Of a stretch of DNA of 64,000 nucleotides, positions 39,732 through 46,951 are shown one piece after another. Every line of letters starts with the position of its first letter. The stretch's first letter is position 1. The notes under the pieces were generated by a model. That model was given only the letters and a program-made list of their open reading frames with translations, was not told the origin of the DNA and did not search any database. A program made the position numbers and the translations under genes. Location: positions 1,069,443 to 1,133,442 of the forward strand of contig NZ_HE978585.1 in the NCBI RefSeq assembly GCF_000311985.1. The letters are read 5' to 3'. This stretch comes from Kallipyga massiliensis ph2. GTDB lineage: Bacteria > Bacillota > Clostridia > Tissierellales > Peptoniphilaceae.

Positions 39732-41360
39732 GTGGCGAAGTTTATTTTTGTAACGGGCGGTGTCATCTCAGGGATCGGCAAGGGAATATCTGCTGCCAGT
39801 GTGGGGCGTTTGCTCAAGGACCGGGGTTATTCGGTATTTATGCAGAAGTTTGACCCCTACCTCAATGTCGACCCGGGGACCATGTCTCCCTACCAGCACG
39901 GAGAGGTTTTTGTGACCAAGGACGGGGGAGAAACGGACCTGGACCTGGGCCACTACGAGCGCTTTATTGATGAGGAACTGACCAAGAACTCCTCCATCAC
40001 CTCGGGACGGATCTATTCCACGGTTATCCGCCGGGAGCGGGCCGGGGAGTATGGGGGGAAGACGGTTCAGGTCATCCCCCACGTTACGGATGTGATTAAA
40101 GAAAAGGTCTTTACGGTGGCGGAAGATACCGGAGCGGACTTTATCATCACGGAAATCGGAGGCACGGTGGGGGATATTGAATCCCAGCCTTTTGTCGAAG
40201 CCATCCGGCAAATCCACTCCTCCCAACCGGATGATGTCATGTATATTCATACGGTCCTGATCCCCACCATTCCGGCCTCCAACGAACTCAAGACCAAGCC
40301 GGCCCAGCACTCCTTTAAGGAACTCATGTCCTACGGGATCAAGCCGGACGTCTTCATCCTCCGGGCCCAGGAGCCCATCACTGATGAGGTCTTCCAGAAG
40401 ATTTCCCTTTTCTGCGACCTCCCCAGGGAAGCCATCATCGAATCCAAGACCGTGGACCTGATCTATGAGGTCCCTCTGGTCTTCCACCAGCAAAACCTGG
40501 ACACCTATATTCTCAAGCACTTCGGGCTCAAGCCCAAGGCCAACCGGATTGACCGCTGGGAAGACATGTGCCGGGAATTTAAGGCAGCCGACAAAGAAGT
40601 CCACATCGCCCTGGTCGGCAAGTACACCAAGCTTAGGGACGCCTATCTTTCTGTCTATGAGGCCCTGACCGATGCCGGCTATAACTTGGGCGCTCGGGTT
40701 TCCGTGGACTACATTGATTCCGAATCCCTGACCCGGGATTCCATGGATGCGGTCCTTAAGGACATGGACGGGATCGTGGTTCCCGGCGGCTTCGGTAACC
40801 GGGGGATCCAGGGCATGCTCAATGCCATCGAATATGCCCGGGTCCATGACAAGCCCTTCCTGGGCATTTGCCTGGGCATGCAACTTACGGTTATTGAGGC
40901 CTGCCGGAATGAATTGGGCTGGAAGGAGGCGGATTCCACGGAATTTGTCCCCGATGCCGATATTCCTGTCCTCCACCTTCTCCCGGACCAGGAAAATAAG
41001 AATGACCTGGGCGGGACCCTCCGCCTGGGCAACCAGGACTGCCATGTAGAGGAAGGAAGCCTGGCCTACCGGCTCTATGGACGGTCGGATATTGTGGAAC
41101 GCCACCGCCACCGCTATGAAGTCAACAGCAAGTATGTGGATGAGATTGAAAAGAAGACGGGTCTCCATTTCTCCGGGGAAAAGCTCTCCATGAACCTGAT
41201 GGAAATCGTGGAAAGACCCGACCTCAACTACTTCATTGCCAGCCAATTCCACCCTGAGTTCCGTTCCCGGCCCAACAGCCCCCACCCCCTCTTTACGGGT
41301 CTGATCCGGGCTGCCATGGGTCTGGATCCGGTGGCGACAACGAAGAAGATAAAGAAATAG
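39732..41360 (+). CDS. pyrG: CTP synthase
   Basis: A 542-residue enzyme that aminates UTP to CTP using glutamine and ATP. The synthetase half begins KFIFVTGGVISGIGKGISAASVGRLL with QKFDPYLNVDPGTMSPYQHGEVFV. The class I glutaminase half has the nucleophile in FLGICLGMQLTVIE (Cys near 378), with FHPEFRSRP and the partner His/Glu near the end. The start is a GTG at 39732 with GAGGAGGA upstream. An uninterrupted 597-codon frame on the opposite strand is a codon-bias shadow of this gene. Confidence 0.96.
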   Translation: MAKFIFVTGGVISGIGKGISAASVGRLLKDRGYSVFMQKFDPYLNVDPGTMSPYQHGEVFVTKDGGETDLDLGHYERFIDEELTKNSSITSGRIYSTVIRRERAGEYGGKTVQVIPHVTDVIKEKVFTVAEDTGADFIITEIGGTVGDIESQPFVEAIRQIHSSQPDDVMYIHTVLIPTIPASNELKTKPAQHSFKELMSYGIKPDVFILRAQEPITDEVFQKISLFCDLPREAIIESKTVDLIYEVPLVFHQQNLDTYILKHFGLKPKANRIDRWEDMCREFKAADKEVHIALVGKYTKLRDAYLSVYEALTDAGYNLGARVSVDYIDSESLTRDSMDAVLKDMDGIVVPGGFGNRGIQGMLNAIEYARVHDKPFLGICLGMQLTVIEACRNELGWKEADSTEFVPDADIPVLHLLPDQENKNDLGGTLRLGNQDCHVEEGSLAYRLYGRSDIVERHRHRYEVNSKYVDEIEKKTGLHFSGEKLSMNLMEIVERPDLNYFIASQFHPEFRSRPNSPHPLFTGLIRAAMGLDPVATTKKIKK

Positions 41361-41369
41361 GGGGGTCCC

Positions 41370-42323
41370 ATGTATCCAGGTCATTTGGTTGATGTTCCGG
41401 GCTTCCGGGTGGGCCATGCCCAAAATAGGGACTGGGGGACAGGGGTGACGGTCATCCTTCCCCCTGAAGGGGCCACCGGTGGGGTGGATGTCCGGGGCGG
41501 GGCCCCGGGCTCCCGAGAAACCGACCTCCTCCGGCCGGAAAATCAGGTTTCCCAGGTCCACGCCGTGGTCCTATCCGGCGGTTCGGCCTTTGGTTTAGAA
41601 TCGGCATCCGGGGTAATGAATGAATTGGCGGCTCAAGGCCTAGGTTTGGAAACCGGTTTTGCCAAGGTCCCCATCGTCTGCTCAGCCGTCCTCTATGACC
41701 TGGGCCTGGGCCAGGTCAAGTGGCCCAATATGGCCATGGGGAGGGAAGCCCTTCTCTATGCCTCGTCGGAGGATGCCTCCCAGGGAAATATCGGCGCCGG
41801 AACGGGCTGCTCTGTGGGGAAGATTGCCGGCATGGAACGGGCCATGAAATCCGGCCTGGGTCAGGCCTCCCTCCGGCTTGGAGACCTGGTGGTCTCCTGC
41901 CTGGTCGCTGTGAATGCAGTGGGGGACATCCGGGATCCGGAAAAGGGTAACCTCCCCGTCGCCGGCCTCCTTGGCCCCAATGGGGAGCAGGGATCGACCA
42001 TGGACTTTCTCCTGGACGGGGAGAGAGGGGCCGACCTCCTGGGGAAAAATACCACCATTGGCTGTATCGCCACGAATTCAAGGCTGGACAAGGCCGGGGC
42101 CCTTAAAGTTTGCCAGATGGGCCATGACGGCCTGGCCCGGGCCATCGAACCCGTCCATACCCTCTTTGATGGAGATAGCCTCTTCTGCCTGGCTTCCAAC
42201 CAGGTGGATGCGGAACCTAACCTCGTAGGTATCCTGGGGGCTAAAGTCCTTCAAAGAGCCATTGTCAACGCAGGGGAGTCAGCGGAAGAAGCCTACGGAC
42301 TCAAATCCCATTCTTCCTTATGA
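41370..42323 (+). CDS. P1-family (DmpA-type) aminopeptidase
   Basis: A 317-residue member of the self-processing P1 peptidases, N-terminal nucleophile hydrolases that cleave N-terminal residues from peptides and amides. GFRVGHAQNRDWGTGVTVILP, VLSGGSAFGLESASGV, GNIGAGTGCSVGK and the putative self-cleavage region GKNTTIGCIATN are the family blocks. In the family, autocleavage before a Ser/Thr in the last block releases the catalytic N-terminus. It lies 9 bases after pyrG and 46 bases before the ECF gene, suggesting co-transcription. Substrate not inferable. Confidence 0.9.
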   Translation: MYPGHLVDVPGFRVGHAQNRDWGTGVTVILPPEGATGGVDVRGGAPGSRETDLLRPENQVSQVHAVVLSGGSAFGLESASGVMNELAAQGLGLETGFAKVPIVCSAVLYDLGLGQVKWPNMAMGREALLYASSEDASQGNIGAGTGCSVGKIAGMERAMKSGLGQASLRLGDLVVSCLVAVNAVGDIRDPEKGNLPVAGLLGPNGEQGSTMDFLLDGERGADLLGKNTTIGCIATNSRLDKAGALKVCQMGHDGLARAIEPVHTLFDGDSLFCLASNQVDAEPNLVGILGAKVLQRAIVNAGESAEEAYGLKSHSSL

Positions 42324-42369
42324 CTCGAAACAGACCGGCATCCTGAGCGAGCCGGATCGGAGGTTTTTC

Positions 42370-42987
42370 ATGAACACAAAAGATCAACGTTTTTTCAATG
42401 CAAAGAACCTGGCCTACTTGGGCCTCCTCATCGGGATTATCCTGGTGATTGACATCACCCACCTGGGCTACTTCAACGTTGGCGTCATCTCTGTCACTTC
42501 CTTGCATATCCCGGTCATTATCGGGGCTTGCATCGGTGGCTGGCGTTACGGGGGAATCCTGGGCCTGGCCTTCGGCCTGACTTCTTTCTTCAGGGCCCTT
42601 CAGGGGGGACAAGGTCTCATGACCCCCTTCTTTATGAACCCCCTCCTGTCCATCCTGCCCCGCCTCCTCTTCGGCCTCTTTGTAGGCTTCCTGGTGGACC
42701 GGTTAAAGGGCAAGAACCCCTTCTTCCACTATGCCATCCCCGCCTTCCTGGGCACCATGGTTCACACCACCATGGTCATGGGGGGAATCTACCTGGTCTA
42801 TGGGCAGCGTTTGGCTGAGATGATCGGGGGAAATATGGAAGCGGTTCGGGCCATGGTCCTGGGCGTCTTTGCCACCAACGGTCTTCCGGAAGCGGTTTTT
42901 GCGGCCATCCTGGCCCTAGCGGTTATGGGGGCCTATGATGTCAAGACCGGAAAGTCCAAGACGGCTTCTAGCTTGACCAGTCACTAA
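42370..42987 (+). CDS. ECF transporter S component, probably for pantothenate
   Basis: A 205-residue membrane protein with six helices, matching energy-coupling-factor substrate-binding (S) subunits: AYLGLLIGIILVI, LHIPVIIGACIGGWRYGGILGLAFGLTSFFRA, NPLLSILPRLLFGLFVG. GGAGG is six bases before ATG 42370. S components bind one vitamin and share a common EcfA/EcfT module encoded elsewhere. The next gene is coaX (pantothenate kinase), so pantothenate (PanT-like) is the best guess from context; another CoA-related compound is possible. Confidence 0.82.
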   Translation: MNTKDQRFFNAKNLAYLGLLIGIILVIDITHLGYFNVGVISVTSLHIPVIIGACIGGWRYGGILGLAFGLTSFFRALQGGQGLMTPFFMNPLLSILPRLLFGLFVGFLVDRLKGKNPFFHYAIPAFLGTMVHTTMVMGGIYLVYGQRLAEMIGGNMEAVRAMVLGVFATNGLPEAVFAAILALAVMGAYDVKTGKSKTASSLTSH

Positions 42988-43001
42988 TCGATTTGAACCT
43001 T

Positions 43002-43038
43002 CCCGGTCGGTCCCCAGGCCGACCGGGTTTCTTTTTTA
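43002..43038 (+). terminator. Intrinsic terminator between the ECF S component and coaX
   Basis: CCCGGTCGG (43002-43010) pairs perfectly with CCGACCGGG (43019-43027) around eight bases, followed by TTTCTTTTTT. It ends 24 bases before the coaX start and no separate coaX promoter is evident. It may be a partial terminator or attenuator that sets the ratio of the two products. Confidence 0.85.
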
Positions 43039-43061
43039 CTCGGATGAAAGGTTGTTTTACC

Positions 43062-43901
43062 ATGGCGAGCGTATTAAACAAAAATGTACCGGATTCCCGC
43101 CTCCTTGCCCTGGACGTGGGCAATACCAACATCACCATGGGGATCTTTTTAGGATCCACCATCGAGCACCAATGGCGTCTCCAATCCAACTCCCTTAAGA
43201 CCTCGGATGAATACGGGATTGAAATTGAGCAGATCCTCAACCATTGGGGCTATTCTGCCTCCTGCCTTAAGGATGTCATCTTGGGTTCCGTGGTTCCCCT
43301 GATGAACCACCGGATGTCCACCATGTCCCGTCGCTTTCTCAAGCATGAGCCCATCATCGTGGGGGAAGGGACGAGGACCGGGATGGCCATCCGGATGGAC
43401 AACCCCAAGGATGTGGGAGCGGACCGGATCGTCAATGCCGTAGCCGGCTATGAGAAGTACGGAGGCCCCCTTATTGTTGTGGATATCGGGACCGCCATCA
43501 CCCACGATGTCATCTCCTCCAAAGGTGAATACCTGGGTGGGACCATCGCTCCCGGCGTAGGTATTGCCACGGACGGTCTGACTTCCCGGACCGCCAAACT
43601 CCCCAAAGTGGAGCTCCAATTGCTGGACCATGCGATCGGGAAGAACACAGCCGAAGCCATGCAGGTGGGGATCATCCAAGGCTACATCGGCCTGGTCGAC
43701 CACCTGACCGCCATTTTGATTGATGAGATTAAGGAAACGGAAGGCAGGGACAAGGAGGTGACCGTGGTGGCCACCGGCGGCTTCTCCAGCCTTCTCTCCT
43801 CCAATTCCGTCTACACCCAATACATCGACCACGACCTGACCCTCCAGGGTCTTCGCCTCATCTATGAAAGAACCATGCGGGCCAGGGCCAATGAAAAGTA
43901 A
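43062..43901 (+). CDS. coaX: Type III pantothenate kinase
   Basis: A 279-residue CoaX enzyme, which phosphorylates pantothenate in the first step of CoA synthesis. The ATP loop LLALDVGNTNITMGIF, the substrate region NPKDVGADRIVNAVAGYEKYGGP, the IVVDIGTAITHDVIS block and GGTIAPGV are characteristic. ATG 43062 with GAAAGG upstream is preferred to ATG 43044. Type III kinases are typically not inhibited by CoA. It overlaps the dihydrouridine synthase gene by 11 bases. Confidence 0.93.
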   Translation: MASVLNKNVPDSRLLALDVGNTNITMGIFLGSTIEHQWRLQSNSLKTSDEYGIEIEQILNHWGYSASCLKDVILGSVVPLMNHRMSTMSRRFLKHEPIIVGEGTRTGMAIRMDNPKDVGADRIVNAVAGYEKYGGPLIVVDIGTAITHDVISSKGEYLGGTIAPGVGIATDGLTSRTAKLPKVELQLLDHAIGKNTAEAMQVGIIQGYIGLVDHLTAILIDEIKETEGRDKEVTVVATGGFSSLLSSNSVYTQYIDHDLTLQGLRLIYERTMRARANEK

Positions 43902-44868
43902 GAAGGTCGGCTTGGCCCCCCTGGCCGGGGTCTCCGACCTCTCCTTCCGCCGCCTGGCCTTTGAAGGAGGGGCGGACTTCGCCGTCACGGAGATGGTCTC
44001 GGCCAAGGGGCTCTATTACGGAAGCGGAAAGACCCAAGACCTCATGGCGACCCATCCTGAGGAAGGGGACCTGTCCCTCCAGCTTTTCGGCCATGAGCCG
44101 GAAATCCTGGCTAAGGTGGTGGAGGACCAGGTCAACCCCAGGGAGGACTTTGTGGCCGTCGACCTTAATATGGGCTGCCCCGCACCCAAGATCGTGAAAA
44201 ATGGGGAGGGGTCGGCCCTGATGAAGGACTCTCTCCTGGCCGGTCGGGTCATGAGGGCTATGGTCCGGGCTTCCAACAAGCCCGTTACCCTCAAGTTCCG
44301 TCTGGGCTGGGACAAGGACCACATCAACTACCTGGAGATCGGGCGGATCGCCCAGGAAGAAGGGATTGCCTCCTTGACCCTCCACGCCCGGACCCGGGAG
44401 GCCATGTATTCGGGGAAGGCGGATTGGGAGGCCATCCGGAAGCTCAAGGACCACGTAAAAATCCCCGTCATTGGAAACGGGGATGTGGATTCGCCGGAGG
44501 CCGCCAAGGCCATGCTGGAGGTGACCGCCTGCGATGGGATTGCCATCGGGAGAGGGGCCATGGGCCACCCCTTCCTTTTCCGGCAGATTAAGGAGTATTT
44601 TGAGAAGGGGACCTACCGGGTCATGACCTATGACCGGGTTCTGGAATTGGTTCGTCGCCATTATGACCTGGAGATCCGGGAAAGGGGGGAGAGGGGGGCC
44701 CTCCTCATCATGAGGACCCAGCTTCCTTGTTATATTGAAGGCTTTTTCGGGGCGGCTAAGGTCCGGAAGGAAGTGAACGGGGCAGGGACCCGGGAGGAAG
44801 TGTTTGACATCCTGTCCGCCTATGGGGACCGCCTGTCTAGTCTTTCAAAGGATCTTGTTCAAAGATAA
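43891..44868 (+). CDS. dus: tRNA-dihydrouridine synthase (DusB-like)
   Basis: A 325-residue flavoenzyme reducing specific uridines in tRNA. GLAPLAGVSDLSFRRLAFEGGADFAVTEMVSA and LQLFGHEPEIL are the FMN-binding parts. NMGCPAPKIVKNGEGSALMKD has the catalytic cysteine, LHARTREAMYSG the phosphate contacts, and PVIGNGDV and IGRGAMGHPFLF follow. The family match is to DusB as found in Firmicutes. The ribosome binding site is weak, consistent with coupling to coaX. Its last 32 bases overlap the convergent histidine kinase gene. Confidence 0.93.
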   Translation: MKSKKVGLAPLAGVSDLSFRRLAFEGGADFAVTEMVSAKGLYYGSGKTQDLMATHPEEGDLSLQLFGHEPEILAKVVEDQVNPREDFVAVDLNMGCPAPKIVKNGEGSALMKDSLLAGRVMRAMVRASNKPVTLKFRLGWDKDHINYLEIGRIAQEEGIASLTLHARTREAMYSGKADWEAIRKLKDHVKIPVIGNGDVDSPEAAKAMLEVTACDGIAIGRGAMGHPFLFRQIKEYFEKGTYRVMTYDRVLELVRRHYDLEIRERGERGALLIMRTQLPCYIEGFFGAAKVRKEVNGAGTREEVFDILSAYGDRLSSLSKDLVQR

Positions 44869-46186
44869 CCCGGAAACTGGTCCCTCGACCGGGCCGGGAA
44901 GTGACTTCAATCTGTCCGCCCAGCTGGTGGACAAAATTTTGGGTGATGGAAAGGCCTAGGCCTGACCCACCCATTTTTTTGTTTCGGGAGGATTCCACCC
45001 GGTAAAAACGCTCAAAGAGATGGGCCTGGTCCGCCTTGGAAATACCCACCCCGTTATCCGTCACCGTCAAATAGACCGTGTTTTTTGCCTGGTTCAAACT
45101 GACCCTGATCTTTCCTCCCCGGTCAATGGCCTTGATGGCATTGGAAAGGAGGTTGCCCAGGATCTGGCGGTAGAGCCTACGGTCGGTATCGATCTTGATC
45201 ATGGGGTCCAGGACACGGATCAGGTTCCCACCCTTTTTCTGGATAGCCCCTTCAAAGGAATCCAAAACCTGGTCGGTCAGGAGGGTGAGGTTGGTGGCTT
45301 CGAAGGCCAGGCGGTTCTCGGAGGAGGCATCATCGAAGGATTCCCGGAGGCCGATGACAATGGAAGAGAGCTGGTTAACATTGGCCTGGAGGCCTTTTAG
45401 GACTTCCTCGTCCCAATCCATGACCCCGTCTTCCAGGGCTTCAAACTCCAAAGAAAGGTTGGTGAGGGGGGTCCGAAGCTCGTGGGCAATATCCTGGGCA
45501 TAGTCCAGTCGGGTCTTATCCTGGTTTTTCAGGCTGGAGGCCAGGTAGTTAAGGTTGGAGGAGAGGTTCTGAATTTCCGGAACATTGGAAGGAACCGGAT
45601 CCAAGTCGTAGTCCCCCCGGGCGATCCGGGAGGTTTGTTTGGAGAGGATTTCAATAGGCTCAGTGATGCGACGGGAAAAGCGGCTGGTCAGAAAAAAGGC
45701 ACCGACAAAATAGGCCAGGACCAGGAAGGCCAGCGAGCTCAGGGCCCCGGTCACGAAGCGGTTTTGTAGGCTTTCATAGATGGGGTTGTTGAGGTCATGG
45801 GTGACCAGGAGAGTCCCGATTTGGTTTTGGTCATTATCCACCAGGAGGTAGCGGGCAACCTGGAGGTTCTGGTCCTCATGTTCAACCAATCCCTCATAGC
45901 TTGCCTGGATCCGGGAGGACTCATCCATAATGGAGATATTGATATTGGAATTTTTGGCATAGGCAGCCAATTTTTCCCGCCAGGAATCCTCTCGGAAGGA
46001 AAAGCCCTCCTGGCGGACAATGTCGGATACATCTTCGACCACCCTTTGGATCCTTTCCTCTTCCACATGGACCAGGAGTCGGTCAAAGGAATCCGTAAAG
46101 GAGAAAACCAGGACGCCGGCAATGACTAAGACCCCCACCGTCATAAAGAGGAGGACTTGGATGGCCAACCGAGTTCGGAGTCTCAT
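44837..46186 (-). CDS. Sensor histidine kinase
   Basis: A 449-residue membrane sensor: helix 1 (about 8-30), an extracytoplasmic domain (about 31-155), helix 2 (about 158-178), HAMP, then HisKA with the phospho-acceptor His in AQDIAHELRTPLTN (near 235). The ATPase domain has NLLSNAIKAID (N-box), VTDNGVGIS (G1) and GGSGLGLSI (G2). All catalytic parts are intact. It overlaps its response regulator by four bases and lies in the same minus-strand group as a class A PBP, so envelope stress or cell-wall control is plausible. Ligand unknown. Confidence 0.92.
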   Translation of the reverse strand: MRLRTRLAIQVLLFMTVGVLVIAGVLVFSFTDSFDRLLVHVEEERIQRVVEDVSDIVRQEGFSFREDSWREKLAAYAKNSNINISIMDESSRIQASYEGLVEHEDQNLQVARYLLVDNDQNQIGTLLVTHDLNNPIYESLQNRFVTGALSSLAFLVLAYFVGAFFLTSRFSRRITEPIEILSKQTSRIARGDYDLDPVPSNVPEIQNLSSNLNYLASSLKNQDKTRLDYAQDIAHELRTPLTNLSLEFEALEDGVMDWDEEVLKGLQANVNQLSSIVIGLRESFDDASSENRLAFEATNLTLLTDQVLDSFEGAIQKKGGNLIRVLDPMIKIDTDRRLYRQILGNLLSNAIKAIDRGGKIRVSLNQAKNTVYLTVTDNGVGISKADQAHLFERFYRVESSRNKKMGGSGLGLSITQNFVHQLGGQIEVTSRPGRGTSFRVIFEQDPLKD

Positions 46187-46881
46187 GATTCCTTAGCCGG
46201 ACTGCCGGCACGGTAACCCACACCGTAGACCGTTTGAATGTATTCCGGATTTTTGGGATCATCCTCGATCTTTTGGCGGATGTTTTTGATATGGGTGTCG
46301 ATGGCCCGGTCATAGGCCTCATAGTCCATGCCAAAGGTCACTTCAATAATTTCGTCCCGGGTGAAGATCTTTTTGGGGTGGGAGAGAAGGGTTTGGAGGA
46401 TGAGGAATTCATTTTTGGTTAGGTGGATTTCCTCCCGGTCTTTATAGGTCCGCATGGATTCCAGATCCATCTCCACCCGACCATCGCCGGAGAGGAGGGC
46501 GGTGGAGCTTTCCTCCGATGTCGAGACCCGGCGGAGGATGGCCTTGACCCTTTCGACCAGCTCCCTGGCAGAAAAGGGCTTGGTCATGTAGTCATCAGCC
46601 CCCTCCCGGAGGTTACCGATCCGGTTGGATACATCGGTTTTTGCCGAGACGATGATGACAGGGGTCTTGGTTTCCCGGCGGATCTCCTTGAGGAAGTCCT
46701 CGCCGGACAGGCCCGGAAGCATGAGGTCCAGAACGACCAGGTCCGGCTGGACCTTCCGGAAGAGGGCTAAGCCTTCCTTGCCGTTGGTGGAGGTGGTCAC
46801 TTCATAGCCTTCCTTTTCCAGGTAGGCTCTTTCAATATTCAGGATGGAGCGTTCATCTTCACAGATCAGAATTTTTGCCAT
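46183..46881 (-). CDS. OmpR/PhoB-family response regulator
   Basis: A 232-residue regulator. The receiver domain has the acidic pair in CEDERS, the phosphorylated aspartate in VVLDLMLPG (near 53), VSAKTD and the lysine in MTKPF. The winged-helix output domain ends RAIDTHIKNIRQKIEDDPKNPEYIQTVYGVGYR, typical of OmpR/PhoB. AAAGGAAGGG is upstream of the ATG at 46881. The same frame is open well beyond, into the PBP gene, but that extension has no family match. It should be phosphorylated by the adjacent kinase. Confidence 0.93.
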   Translation of the reverse strand: MAKILICEDERSILNIERAYLEKEGYEVTTSTNGKEGLALFRKVQPDLVVLDLMLPGLSGEDFLKEIRRETKTPVIIVSAKTDVSNRIGNLREGADDYMTKPFSARELVERVKAILRRVSTSEESSTALLSGDGRVEMDLESMRTYKDREEIHLTKNEFLILQTLLSHPKKIFTRDEIIEVTFGMDYEAYDRAIDTHIKNIRQKIEDDPKNPEYIQTVYGVGYRAGSPAKES

Positions 46882-46912
46882 GGTCCCTTCCTTTCGCATT
46901 TCGTATGTAGAG

Positions 46913-46939
46913 AGACCAGCCTCATGTGAAGGCTGGTCT
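46913..46939. terminator. Hairpin between the PBP gene and the two-component genes
   Basis: AGACCAGCCT (46913-46922) pairs with AGGCTGGTCT (46930-46939). On the plus side it is followed by TTTTGTCTC; on the minus side, the direction of both flanking genes, the tail is CTCTCTAC without a T-run. It could be a weak terminator or an mRNA-processing or stability hairpin. Confidence 0.5.
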
Positions 46940-46951
46940 TTTGTCTCTTTC

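Noticed and set aside
39768-41561. 597-codon open frame on the minus strand opposite pyrG
   Set aside because: No family resemblance, opposite a highly conserved gene; it is a product of GC-rich codon bias. The same applies to long minus-strand frames at 12334-13344 and 19615-20301 and the plus-strand frame at 23006-24295.
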